A program made the translations under genes and the position numbers. 51,635 nucleotides of DNA from Seison nebaliae (lineage: Eukaryota > Rotifera > Pararotatoria > Seisonacea > Seisonidae), in NCBI GenBank assembly GCA_023231475.1, contig JALJEE010001981.1, forward strand, positions 1 to 51,635, in the 5' to 3' direction. Every line of letters begins with the position of its first letter. Positions within the stretch are counted from its first letter, which is position 1. Under the pieces are notes generated by a model. That model saw only the letters and a list, made by a program, of their open reading frames with translations. It made no database searches and was not told where the DNA came from. Below, piece after piece: positions 36,055 through 48,800 of the stretch.

Positions 36055-37229
36055 GTTTATCTCATCCATTCCATTTCTACTATATATTTCTGATTTGTAT
36101 TTGAAAGTTAAAATGAAATTAATGAAATTATTCAATTTCTCCACTTCATCTTTAGATTAGCAGTTAATTTTCCTTCTTTAAACGTTTGACAACTAAATAT
36201 TGACGTAAAGATTAAAGGACTATATACAGTACTATGGATTCCAATTATCGTCTTTTCAATAATTGCAGTACTTGAATATCATGGTCGACCGAAAACACCG
36301 AGAGCAAGTTTACTTCTCAATTGAAAACTAGTAAATTATCTTCACAATACAACTAATTGAAATAGATACTCTTCACAAACGTGTCGAATTACGTCAAACG
36401 ATCTCACCTACAAAATGAAACATATCTGAAATTTATTGGAAACAAATTGATTTTTTTCTTTTTCAAAATATTTCTTCACAAAATTGTTTTATAAGTTCTT
36501 CTTATCTATAAGCTGTTTTTTTTTGGAACAATAAATTTTCATAAAACAAATTATTGAAAATTAACAAAATCGAATTAAAATGAATTTTCTAGAAACAGAA
36601 AATATTTTTAGTAACTTTATAAATTTGGAAGAAGATGTGTGTATAATGAAAGAGAAGTTGAATGTGCTACATATCTACAACAATTTTAAGTAAAATGAGA
36701 AGTATCTTTAAACATTGTATTTGTATGTTAGTGCATTTGATATTTCCTAATTAAAATAGAATTGACGTTATTATAAAATGATTAGTTGTTTAGAATGGAA
36801 TGAATTTATTGCGCTTTTCCACCTTCAGGCCATTTACATTCCATTCACTATTCATTGGAGAAATGGAGCTGTCTTTTCAAATGACAAATGACAATTGAAA
36901 TTGAAATTGAAATTTTTCTGTCTTTTTATTTCCTTTCTCATATGTGTGTGTGTGTGTGTATGTGTGTGTGTATTTGTGAATAGTTATGTGAGTTTGTGTG
37001 TCCGTGTGTGTGTATATATATATATATGAATTGAAAAGAAATAACGATTCATAAATATCAAAAGGGATTTTTGTCTATTTCAAATACGAATTTTTTTTAA
37101 TGTGATTCAATTATAGACGTTACACCATATATAGTGCTCGTAAGGATAAATATCGTTTTCGTTTGGAGAATCGAATAGTATTTCAATTTGACATCGACGA
37201 TATTTGGGTGAGCGGAGTGGAATGAAAAA
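36055..37229. other. intergenic, 5' flank of MARCH6
   Basis: AT-rich, no gene supported. A GT-rich microsatellite followed by (TA)n lies at 36942-37028, about 200 bp before the MARCH6 start. Confidence 0.45.
36942..37028. repeat. (GT)n and (TA)n compound microsatellite
   Basis: Interrupted GT repeats ending in a TATATATATATAT run, in the proximal upstream region of the MARCH6 gene. Confidence 0.9.
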
Positions 37230-40200
37230 ATGAATGAAGACGATAAATTGGAGAAGAAGACAGAGGAAGAAGAGGAAGATGAGAAGAAGACAAATGGGAT
37301 TGATATGTGTCGTGTGTGTCGAAGTGAAGGTGTGATTGGAAAAGATCTCTTCTATCCATGTCGATGTAGTGGTAGTATCAAATTCATTCATCAACAATGC
37401 CTCAAACAATGGATGAATTATAGTCGGAGTGCAACATGTGAATTATGTAAATTCAAATTCAATTTTCAAAAAGTCTATTTACCAGGCACACCATCTCGAA
37501 TGTCCTTCTTTCTTCTCCTTCGTGCCATGTTCATGTTTGTGGTGGGTAAGTTGCGAGGTATTTTCCATATCGGATTCGCAATATTTTGTTGGACAATATT
37601 CGTTCCACTAGTCATTTGGCAATTATCTTATAAACTGTTTTACAATCGAATTATTATTTATCACACACCGCCACCCGTCACGCCCCCTCCACCTACTAGC
37701 ATGTCATTAAATGACGATTTGATGAAGGAGCCGATCATATTACAATTGTCCGATTCGGATTTTATCGAACAATATTCCGAAGATGAATTATTAGCGAATG
37801 AGGAACGAAATCGTCTCAATAAATATTACTGGTCGATGGGCAAAGATATTTTATATGGGGAATTATTCGGTTTAGTCGTTGTTTTCAGTGCCTTCTGTTT
37901 CTTCCTCTTCTTCGTATGGGTGAAGGATAAATTAAAAAATAATGTGCCAAAATGGTTGAAGGAACATTTGGATGAATTGCAGAAGAAAATAGGAAAAGGT
38001 GAAACGAATGATGAAGGAAAGAAAGAAGGGTTTGTAAATGGAGAAGAAAATTCACCTGCCAAATTGAGAATTGCACGAATCAATCCATTGAGACGTTATC
38101 AAATGAAACGAATTAATATTTATGGATATAAAATTTATTATAATAATTTCAAAATATTTCTCGCCATCAAACGGAAAGTGAATGAATTGTATGTGAACTA
38201 TTTGAAGAGAACGATTGAAAAGGAAGAGGAACGACCCAATCCAACTGAGAATGATATTAAAGAAATGAAAAATTTCTTCATTTCTTCATTGAAACTCATT
38301 CAACAATTTGATCGATCACTAAAATCAGAATTGGAAGATTATGACGAAAATATCATAGAGAAGAGATTAAATGAAATTCGAACTGTTCTCAATTTCAATT
38401 TAACACGAACATCAATTGAAGCGAATGAGATTTTGAAAGTTCTCGTCTTTTCTCTTAATATCGATAAATCTCATTATTGTCCTGGGATTGATAATTTGGA
38501 GAAAGAGGAGAATGGATTAGTGGAATTGTTAATGAGATCGTTGGGGAAATTATTCATTATGTTCCAATTGTCGCGTGGAGAATTGACTCAATTGTTTTAC
38601 TTCTCCAAATTTAATAATTTCACTTTATTAGATTTCATCGATCGATATCATTTATTCGATTTGAATTTATTGAAATTTAATCAATTCGCTGATCATTTAA
38701 TGTTCAATGTTCCGCCACATCTCCTCTTTCAATTCAATAGTCGAATGAATGAAATTTCCATGAAGAATTATCTCCAATATTTCTTCCATTATCAACATCA
38801 AATCAAACGACATTTCTCTTTGTCTGCGTTGGAGATAAAGAGGAGATTACTCAATTGTTCCAATAATGAATTGTCGATAATGGAATCATATCTTTATCAA
38901 TCTGCTCATCCCAATTGGAATGAGAATATTCGATTTTATGATGATTATTCTCTATGTTTAAAAAAGGAAAGAATGTCAAAGAGTTTAATGAAATTTGCCG
39001 AATTCAATTTTCTGACAGAACATGAAAGAGATTTATCGTTCAATATGATTTGGGTTGATTGTATGGTGACGAGTCGATTATCATCCTTCTCTCTCGCTAA
39101 ATTATCTCACAAAGATTTATTCCAATTTCTGAAGTTATGGAAGGAAAATGGATCATCAGAAAAAATGAATCCGTTTCATATTCTCTTAATTATTCTTCTC
39201 AATTCATCATATGATCAAGATGATGATGATGATAATAATAATAATTATCGACAACAACGACAACAACAACAACATTCCTGCGCTCATCGACGATTGATTC
39301 GAATAGATGATGATGATGATGATGATTTAGATGTACAACAAGAAAACGAGGAAGAAGAAGAAGATGAAAATAATTTAATGAATGAACAAGTTAATAATGA
39401 CAACAACAACAACAACAACAATCATAATGAGGAGAATGAAGAGAATAATAATCATGAAGAATTTCCAGTAATTCCACCACCAGCCGAAGAATTGACATGG
39501 ACGAATTTTTTAGGATTTGATGGAAAATTCTCATTTATCGAACATATACTATGGTTGATTTCACTCATTTTTATATTTCTCTCTTTTGGAATGTTATTAC
39601 CACATGAGATTGGTGGTCATCTCGTTGCTCTCAGTTCACCAGTGAATAAGGCATTAATGACACGACCTGTCTATCATGCTATCATCGCCATTTTCATCGG
39701 ATATATCATGCTCTCCATTTGGTTATACATCGCTTTTAAACTCAGTTTTTATTTACGCGACGTCCATCTCGCTAACATTTTTGCCATTACTTATCTCGTC
39801 ATTCGAACGGGATTATTCATCATTTACGATCTCGTTCTCATTCCGTTGGCAATTGGTTTTATTCTCGATCTTCTCACATTAGACATTTCGGGACAAACGG
39901 TTGATGGTCGTCTTCTTCAGTTAGCGAATGGACCAACATCTTTTCTCGCCTTACATTATGTACCAGGCATTTTCGTTATCATCGTTTTCTGGCAACATAT
40001 GGTTTTCTTGAAGGAACGGATGCAATCACACATCTTCCCCACATTACATCAAACGGTGGACGATGAAGATTCCATCAAAAATCTTATTATTCTTGATGTA
40101 CATCATACGATTCTTGGCGGTCTTCAACTCATTTCTGTCATCTCTCTGATAATGATTTCCGTCATTCTTCCATCAGTTTATATCATCAAATCATTGATAC

Positions 40201-43200
40201 CATCCACTCTACCATATCATCTAGATGACGATTACACCATTTCATTATCTCCCAATCAATTCGATCTTATTCTCAATCGAACAATTCCTCTACATATGTC
40301 TTATCGTCATCGTCATAAAAAGGAGAAACAAAAGAGTAAATTATTCAGCATCAGTCGTCCAAAACTTCAACAGATCGAGAGTCCGATTAGATTAGCAACT
40401 TTCAATCGATATTCTGCTTCAGAAACAAAAACCATTGTTGATGATGATTTCGATCTTTCAAATGAACAATTATTAGATCACATTTTACCTGCATTCACTT
40501 CAGGTTCCGGATCAGCCTCATCTCTCAATTCGCCACACGATCTCATTTATCAAACATTCTTCGCTCTCATCTCTTTCTGTTATATCATTAATCTCTTTAT
40601 TCCTACCATCATCCTTCCCATCATCAACGAACTCATATATTTCAATTCGATGTATGAACGATTCTTCGAACGATTTCTATGTAGTTCAGCTCGACTATTC
40701 GGTATTTATGATTTAGTGATGAAAAGTGAAGAAGAATTAATTCGATTATTTCGGAGAATGTACATGAATATTCATCAGGAGAATGATGAAGCAGCTGATG
40801 ATGATGAAGATGATCCAGATCATAATCCACGTCCAAATCGAGAGAATACTCAAAGAAGAAATACATTAACATTCACTGCTCTTATTAAACGATCAATGAA
40901 AAAGGAGAATAATTCACATCAGTTAACATCGAATTTTTATTTCGAACAATTGAAATTTTGGAAAGCGAATAACAAATTCAAAATGTTCCATAATATCTTC
41001 TTCTATCAACTCTTCTGTATCGTCACATTTACTCTGATGATAATTCTTCTTTCACTTCGAGTTGTTTTCCTTCCATTAATCACGATTGTCGCTCAACGTA
41101 TCGATCGATATTGGGAATTGATCGGTTTGGCTCGATCGAAAATCTCATCTGGATTTCATGGAATTGCTGAACGATTCCGACAATTGACAATGGTGAAAAT
41201 TCGTTATTTCTTATTTCTACTCTTCATTTGGATATTCGTCACTTTGACCTTCATCTTACTATTATGTGCGCCCATATTCATTGGACGTGAAGCGATGAAA
41301 GAATTGATGAAATTAATCTATTATCCAGAAGCGAGTTTCTTCCAATATCTCAATTTGATCATTTTCTCTGAATGGAAAGCATCGAAATTATTCGGATTAT
41401 TAGAAATCGATGATAGTGCTTATCTTTTCCTAAGTAAAGATATCTCATCAAGAATACCATTATCACCACCACCTTTCTCAGAATTCGGAGAAATGTTAAG
41501 AAATATCGAATTGTCAACAATCGTGAAAAATCTTTATTTAGTTCCTATGTCTTTATCACCCGCACTATTTTACGGTTTCCCTTCTTGTCATGTCATGTCG
41601 TTATTGCAAAATATGTCAGAAGAAGAAGAGACAGGAAGAAAAGGTCGATTGTTCGAAAAATATTACAATTATATCTGTCAATTCAAACCAGACGAATCAA
41701 TTAACTTCCCTCAATGTGACTTACCAAATCTCCAACAGAAAACGACAAGTCTTCGAAAGAAATTTCCTTTCCTTTCTTACTATCAACATAAACACGTTCT
41801 CTCTCGATCATTCACTCCAGCCACTTATCTGAACTATCCAAATCTCACCAATTCATTTCAATTATTTCCACCCGAAAATTCAATTTATAATTTTCTCAAA
41901 AATTCACCTAATCATATTCATTGGGAATATAGTGAACAGTTGATGAAAAGTGACGAGACGTATTTCCTTTCAATCATCTTCAACGATTTTCTCATTTTTA
42001 ATTTCTTTTGGCTATTACTCGCCATTTCTTTTGCCACTTATCATGCGACACGTAGACGATTATATCGATTCTATCGTCGACATATTACGGACGGTACGAA
42101 ATTGTTATGGCTTCGACATATTCTCACTTATTATCGACTCATATTATTAAGACGAACACGACTCATCATCATCTTTCTGGATCGAATGTTCAATCTCCAA
42201 CAAGTCGATCCATCAAAGGAATTAATGCGAATGAATGTTCTCTCTCAATTCGATCAAAGTCGTAATCATCATCCATATTTCCGTTATTGGTCTTTCTATT
42301 GCGAATTCAAAAATAATCTCCTTACCAAATGTTTGGAATGGACATATCTCAATCAAGATATAAACGAACGGAACGAAGATGAAAACAATCGAAATCGGAT
42401 AAGACGTAAACGATTTCCTGATATTTTCTCCAATTCTTTTTTCGACGGTTCCAATGAGGAAAGCGAAAATTCAATTATTTTCCAAAGAAAATATTCTACG
42501 ACCGATCAAACATTCAAAATAAGATTACGAACAATATGTCTCTATTATATCCGTCTATTATTAGCACTCTTCTCCAATTTGGTAGTGACGATGAAATTGG
42601 TAAGTCGATCGTTTTTTGCTGCCTATCTCCGACAAGTCATGTTGAGGAATTTGAAACATTTCGGATATTATCTCATTCAATGTACGATGACAGTAAGTCG
42701 ATTTCTTTTCGTCTTTATTTTTGCTATGGGTTTCGTCCCATTTCTTTATGGACTAATTGTTGAACTCATCATATTTCGGCCAGTCAACCAGACGTTCGAT
42801 ATGACAAGCGAAACGAGTGAATTCATTTCTGTTAGTCATTTCTTATCGATTATCTAATTTAATCCATAATTTTTTTTCAGACATGGTCCACTGGCGCCTT
42901 TTTCCTCAAATTACGCGTCTTCACCGAATTAATGTTAAATGCTCAAGGAACTTTCATTCAAGAAATTCTTCATGTTTCTTTTTCTTTCATTCAATCTCAA
43001 ACAATTTTTTCTTTTAGTTATATGCTCGTGGAATTGAACCTGGTGCCGTTTTCCGCTTATGGAGGACGATCGTTCGACCAACGATTAATTTTGCGATAAT
43101 CATTTTGTTACTTCCTTTCATTTTCATTGAATTCTTCGCAATTCCTATAAGTTAATTTTAATTTCTATTTCTATTTTATACGACTTTTTTCCATTAGTTG

Positions 43201-43450
43201 GTAACAATCTGGTATTATATACCCATTTGAACCAATGGATATATTGTTATTATTTCATCTTGTTGGGTTGCGGATTCCTTATCAATCTATTTATCAAATC
43301 ACTAAAGCGTCTGCAACTGTACCTCCATGATGAGAAGTTTATATCTTCCTCTCATTTTCCATAATTCTCTTTTTCTCCATCAGATATCTCATCGGAACGT
43401 TATTAGTTAATTATGATAATTCTATGCCATCGACTACCACTTCATCATGA
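37230..43450 (+). CDS. MARCHF6: MARCH6/TEB4/Doa10 ER-associated ubiquitin ligase
   Basis: Five exons: 37230-42830, 42881-42973, 43018-43150, 43198-43336 and 43384-43450; introns 50, 44, 47 and 47 nt; 2010 residues against 910 in human and 1319 in yeast. It is a multispanning ER E3 ligase that sends misfolded proteins and sterol-pathway enzymes to the proteasome. RING-CH at 27-73: C27, C30, C44, C46, H54, C57, C70, C73, with SIKFIHQQCLKQW. Two spans follow (about 95-135, 208-235). Residues about 240-750 are an extra hydrophilic region with acidic runs and poly-Asn. The TEB4-Doa10 domain starts at about 755 (LTWTNFLGFDGKFSFIEH), followed by many spans. The last three short exons restore the conserved end (LYARGIEPG, DEKYLIGTLLVNYD; human NDKYLVGQRLVNYE). 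The long first-exon frame runs on into intron 1 and stops at 42857. Confidence 0.95.
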
Positions 43451-43592
43451 TGTAGAGATCGAATTATCACAAATTACATTTTACGATTAAAATTCTTATA
43501 AAGTTTTTTCGAAGTGATTTATACTTAAAATGTTCAAGAAATGTCCCATAAATTTTGGGAGATAAACTAGGAGGGAAAAGTTGTTAAGAATT

Positions 43593-43690
43593 AGACATCA
43601 TAATAAAAATAGGTGAACGTATGAAATGAAATAAATAAATGAATAATAAAATTCCAGAATAATAAAATGTTCGAATATTCTCGTAAAATA
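43593..43690. repeat. direct repeat copy A
   Basis: Shares with copy B at 44453 a core beginning AGACATCATAATAAAAATAG and continuing through GTGAACGTATGAAATGAAATAAAT, then a weaker match to about 43690. Copies are same-strand and 860 bp apart. No coding content. Confidence 0.7.
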
Positions 43691-44452
43691 ATAAAATTGA
43701 ATTAATAAAATTATTATTTCATCAATTAATTTTTTGTTAAATCTCGTCAGACAGTTAAATGTTCGGGGAATGGAAGATTTATTATTATTGGCAGTTCGTA
43801 ATGTCCTGCAATTGGCTACGAGAAGAGTGATTCTCTTTAGAATCGCTAGAACGATTCCTTTGGAGAATATTCATAAATTGTTGAAAAGTCGAAAGAGCGA
43901 AAAAATTTCTGGAGAATCAATGTGAACATCTTAAATGCAATATAGATATTTAACTTATGGTTGTCGATAAAGACACCAAATGTGAATGGTCCCGTCTGAC
44001 TATAGGATGGCGGTCAGATTGGTTATCTCAATGAGGAAAATTCTAATTATATTTCTATTAATATTTTTCATTCAACTCTCATAGATCTCTCTCGAAGTTT
44101 TCTTCCTGATCTATTGATCTATTGATATCTAACAATTTCTATCTCTCAGATTACTTTCCATTATGTTCATATTTCGCCGATTATTCCTCTTGTTAGAAGG
44201 ATGAATGGTGATCACTCGTTTGATACGGAAGCCATAATGACATTCTTTGATTCTTTTACATACTTCATAAGAAGTATCTTTCGTTCTCTCTCGTACCTAT
44301 TTCTTATCTTTCTATTTGTATCTAACAAAACTTGTAAATAAAAACTATTTATCAAAACGCTTCATAATATTTCTTCTGATATATTCTAATAATGTTCATG
44401 AATATAAAAAGTTTTTTGAATTCATTAATAAACCGGTTGACCATTAATAATG

Positions 44453-44550
44453 AGACACCGTAATAAAAATAAGTGAACGTATAAAATGAAATAAATTAAA
44501 TTGAAGTAACAATAATAAATTTATAAAAAGAATGTTTGAATATTTTTAAA
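44453..44550. repeat. direct repeat copy B
   Basis: Partner of the 43593 copy, with about a dozen differences in the first 60 bp and small gaps after. It lies just beyond the 3' end of the small membrane protein gene on the minus strand, so the repeat may be a duplicated 3' flank. Confidence 0.7.
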
Positions 44551-44634
44551 ACTATAAGATAATTGAGATTAACGCAGAAAAACCATATATAATTGTTTAA
44601 TGAGTAAAATCATAAAATTTAATTAAGGAAAATA

Positions 44635-45015
44635 TTATTCCATCATCTTGTTGGCATATGAAAGATAAACGAGAGAATCATAATAAAGACCATCAAAATT
44701 GTTAACGAGGAAGGTTTTATGTTTTATGAGCCGAAAGACTAGTGTCAAATTCATACCGACCATCACGAAAATGACGACGGCAATGGGTAGAACGAAAGCG
44801 GCAGCAAATGGTAACGATTCATAGAGATTGATCGATAATAACTGACGATTTGTATGAGTCTTGCTAATAATTTCATAATTTTGCCGTTCTAATTCCAGAG
44901 CATCCTCTGGTGTTTTAATATGATTATTATTATTCTTTATTTCAATTTTCTTTATAACTGATTGATTACAACGTTCGCACAACAACAATACTATGAGGAG
45001 TATTGGAAAAAACAT
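44635..45015 (-). CDS. small membrane protein, unrecognised
   Basis: 126 residues from a real ATG. Residues 1-15 are hydrophobic (MFFPILLIVLLLCE), like a signal peptide. A polar stretch with an Asn run and a charged helix follows (ALELERQNYEIISKTH), then one strong membrane span at about 68-98 (PFAAAFVLPIAVVIFVMVG) and a short tail with two Tyr pairs. Type I topology is likely. I know no family. The start codon lies 195 bp from the MIC19 start on the opposite strand, so the two may share a promoter region. Confidence 0.5.
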   Translation of the reverse strand: MFFPILLIVLLLCERCNQSVIKKIEIKNNNNHIKTPEDALELERQNYEIISKTHTNRQLLSINLYESLPFAAAFVLPIAVVIFVMVGMNLTLVFRLIKHKTFLVNNFDGLYYDSLVYLSYANKMME

Positions 45016-45210
45016 TTAAATTTTTTTAAGTTTCAAAACTGTATCTGTTCCCTTTCTTTCTAACGTTAGTCTAATGATTTGAGACTGTTAATTTTAACAT
45101 TGATTTCATCATTAACACTTGTTAATTGTTTGAAATAATTGGCCTTTCCCATAAGAAACCGTAAAGAAATTTAATTATTTACTAATCTCTGATGTTGAGT
45201 AAACAAGAGA

Positions 45211-45652
45211 ATGGGCAACGCGTCTAGTCGAGAAGTAGTGATGAAGAATCCGAATGAACCGGATGAGCCGGATATCATAATTTCGGAAGAAGTAAAAAAT
45301 TGGTTAGAGAAGGACAACGAGCCGAAAATTTCACAAAAATTAGATACGGAAGCGGCGTTAATGTATCGAGAGAAATTGGACTCAATAGTGAAACGCCAAA
45401 ATGATTCGATGAGATTAAACGGTTTAAATATCCTCCAACTTAATAATTATTATTGTTTATTAAATAGCTGATGGTTTTAATGATGCGGTAACGGAAATTA
45501 AACGAATGTTCCCTCGATTAAAAGACGAACCAAATTATCGATGTTTATCCGAACGAGAAATGGTAATGGATTGTTTGAAAGTGAAAAAGGATAAACCACT
45601 TCAATGTCTCGATTATACGAATGCATTTTATGATTGTGTTTATTCTTCATAA
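45211..45652 (+). CDS. CHCHD3: MIC19/CHCHD3, MICOS complex subunit
   Basis: Two exons, 45211-45421 and 45468-45652, joined across a 46-nt GT-AG intron, 131 residues. The start MGNASSRE is a good N-myristoylation signal, as in MIC19. A short coiled-coil region follows (about 25-70). The C-terminal CHCH domain has twin CX9C motifs: CLSEREMVMDC and CLDYTNAFYDC, forming the two disulphides made by the MIA40 pathway. MIC19 links MIC60 to the rest of MICOS and to the outer-membrane SAM complex and keeps crista junctions in place. It is shorter than human CHCHD3 (227), mostly by a reduced coiled coil. Without splicing the frame would stop at 86 residues and lose the CHCH domain. Confidence 0.9.
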
Positions 45653-45847
45653 ATAACATCATCTCTACTAGAAACGAAACTTTTTCATGACACTTTTCTC
45701 CCCATTCATTTTTATTTTAAAATTGATGAATTAAATTTTATAGTTTCTCATTTTTGAGAAATTATTTCAAATCGTTATTATGGGGAGAGAAATGAGTGTC
45801 GAAATAAACACATTTATTTCTTTATGAAGAGCAAAAAAAAAATATTT

Positions 45848-48800
45848 TCAAATCATTTTCAATAAGTTTTCCGTATGATTAATACGACGGAATTCAGACA
45901 TCTCCATAAATCGGGGAGAAATCATGAGTTGTGAATGTTTCTTACGAATATGCTCCAACAAGTGGAATTTGTACATATGCCAGAGAGCGAGTAGAGAATA
46001 TCTTAAAACGGCAAGACGATTACCAGAGAGGAAAGCAGGAAGATGATATTCTTTTTCACCCAACATTTCGTCATGAGTATGTTCTGTTTGGATATCAGTT
46101 ATTTGAACTTTTCGATAAACATTTAATGTGAACCAAAAAGTGGCAGCCATATCATAATTATGAGTTTGACAAAGAATTAAAATGATGTGTTCGATGACGT
46201 CTTCGTTGAGAACGATTGGCATTAATTGTCGATAAAGATTGATGAGTGAAGTTTGTGCACTTTTAGTTGGTTCGATTTGTTCGCTAATTTGCATGAGATC
46301 GAACAATCGTTTATGAAGATGAACATGTGTTCGATCTTTCCCGTAATTTGGATTGCGTACCAATAATCCGGAAGAATAATGAGATTTTATTAATAGTTCG
46401 AAGAGAATCATTGGATCGATCACATACATAAGTGTAGAATATTGATGAATGAAAGTGTGAAGGAAAGGAAGACGTAATGTCTGATAGACATAAGTGTGAC
46501 GAGCGAATGATTGATGTACTTCCTCCCAAGTCGCTCCAACATTCTTGAGATATTCTTTAAATTGACACAAATTAAATTCGATCTCTTTCAATTTCTCATT
46601 GAATTGATTGAGTTGAAGTGTGATGAAAGCAGCAGCTCGTTCATCTCTTTTCTCTCGTCCTATTAACAATGCTACACTATCACGTCGTTTAATAAGAAGT
46701 CGTTCACGAAACCATAAACAAGCGGCCACATCTTTATTAAGAGTAAATGTCGTTTCAAATTTCTTCATATTCTCATCTTCCACTTCTCCATCCTCTACTT
46801 CCGATGAAGCAAGTGCACCATCTTTCGATGTCAATAATGATTGGAAATTAATGTTGTTGTTGTTGTTGTTGTTTTGTTGAAGGAAATTCCTCAATAATAT
46901 TTCTTCACATTTTCCTCGATATATTTGCCATTTCTTCATTTCGATTAGGAAAATTTCTTTCGCCTCTTTTTGTTGTTTCTCTAATTTTCTCACATAATAT
47001 CGAATAAGTGGAATGAGAACGTCTCTTGCTGTCGTTGTACATGGAGCGATGAAAGACGAATGCATGAGAAGAATGAATTGAGATGTTAATGAATGACGAT
47101 CGTTATCGGAAAGATAAGCATGAATTTCAAAGAGAAGTGATGAGAAAAGATCTGATAATTTTTGTGGGACTTGTTTCCTTGTCAATTCTGTTATGACGTC
47201 CGTCTCCGTCATACAGAGTTGTTGAAGAAGATTAAAAATGATGGATGTATATTGTTTATTCGTGTTCTCTTGATTTATCACCGTTTTATCTTTCAATGAT
47301 GATAATGGAGTTCCTTCCAAAAATTGTAAAGATCGATTTGTTAAACTGCTGATTTTGTCGATATAGAAATCGAGAATTTTTATCGTCATTTGTGCATTCA
47401 AGAAACGTGCTATTAACACTAGAACAACATCATTTAATACGAATGTTCCATATACGTTACCCAAATCACATTCCTCCGATTCCTCTTCTCCTTTCGTATT
47501 ATCTCCTTCTTGATGTTTCTCATTGACGGATTTGAAGGAAGAGAGAACAGATAACGACGTCGCCATACAATGTATGAGAGGAACGACATTCATATTCGAC
47601 AATTTCGCTCTCCATCTGATGGAAGTGAATTCGAAATTATTTCGTCGTTCGAGATTGACGAGAACTTGAACTCCGAATAAATTCTCCAATAATTTTATGT
47701 CATTCTCTGTCGTAACATTCTCCTGATGTAATTCGGAGGCAGTCGTCAATATGAGAAAGGTTTGATGGAGACAAGAAAGATATTTGTAAAAGAAACCAGA
47801 AGTTTCCAAATTTCTCAATTTCTGCAATAAACGAGGTCGCACTTTCCGATGTTTGATGAAATGAGAGGCCATATAAAGTAATTTGAGTTGAATGCAGAGC
47901 ACCTCACGATATCGACATAATTTGAACGGTTCACTAACTAATTGATTGACGATACTTGTCGTCAATAATTGTACGACACTACTATCTGCTAGAATTAATA
48001 CCATTTGTTTTGTATAATTATCCATTTGATCTTTATCTGGTGACGACGGTTGACTCGACATTCCTTGAATAACTAAACTATAAATTTGTTTGGCATGTTC
48101 AATGGAAACAGATCGTTCCATATGACATTGTTCTAATAATTGGACTACTCGATGAAATTCATCTGGATGTTGACTATCTACTAAATGTAAATCAGAATAA
48201 TAACAAGACAATTGATTACGGAATGTTGGAAGGAGGACATTACCATTCAATAATGAGTCCTCATTCATGATATTATAGAGATTGGATAAATTATGTTGAA
48301 ATTGAACATCAATTCGACGAAAATTCAATTTGTCGATATTGGAGAAATCGTGATAGATACCGATGTTAATAGGTAGAAGAAAAACTTCCGATACATTATT
48401 CATATCATGAATCGTCAATAATTCCGGATTATCTAACAAACCATAATGATTACATTTCCATTTTGGTGTTGGAATCAAATGATCGATACTGATATCTGTG
48501 ATTTTTTGTTGAATATCTAATCGAAGTTCCGCTAACGGTAATGATCGATTGTTGTAGAATAATTCCTGAATGTTGACGAGGAAATATTCAAATAATTTCC
48601 TTCCAAATGCAACATCGTTCGTGACGGAATTTTGGAAGACGCCTGATTGATTATAACGTCGTTCAGCGGCGTTTGCGAATTGTTGATGACGTCGTTGAAG
48701 GAAAGAACTATCATCACTAATATGAGCATTCTCTCTTGAACAAATGAAACGATATTGGAATTTGGGTATATGCATATTTCTCATTTCATTCACTAATTGT

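Larger units (their letters stand above)
43451..44634. other. intergenic with a diverged direct duplication
   Basis: AT-rich spacer. It holds two related segments of about 95 bp (43593-43690 and 44453-44550). A 51-codon frame at 43770-43925 starts with an ATG and is amphipathic (MEDLLLLAVRNVLQLA), but I could not support it as a gene. A short GC-richer hairpin (TCTGAC...GTCAGA) lies near 43994-44017. Confidence 0.4.

Noticed and set aside
35908-36144. Minus-strand frame with a hydrophobic stretch
   Set aside because: Antisense of a charged plus-strand exon; acidic codons read backwards give hydrophobic ones.
43770-43925. 51-codon plus-strand frame starting MEDLLLLAVRN
   Set aside because: Amphipathic but isolated, no homology known to me, no flanking gene signals beyond an ATG; too weak to list as a gene.
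43990-44030. GC-richer hairpin that could be a small RNA
   Set aside because: Only a 6-bp stem; no snRNA or snoRNA boxes in the right places.
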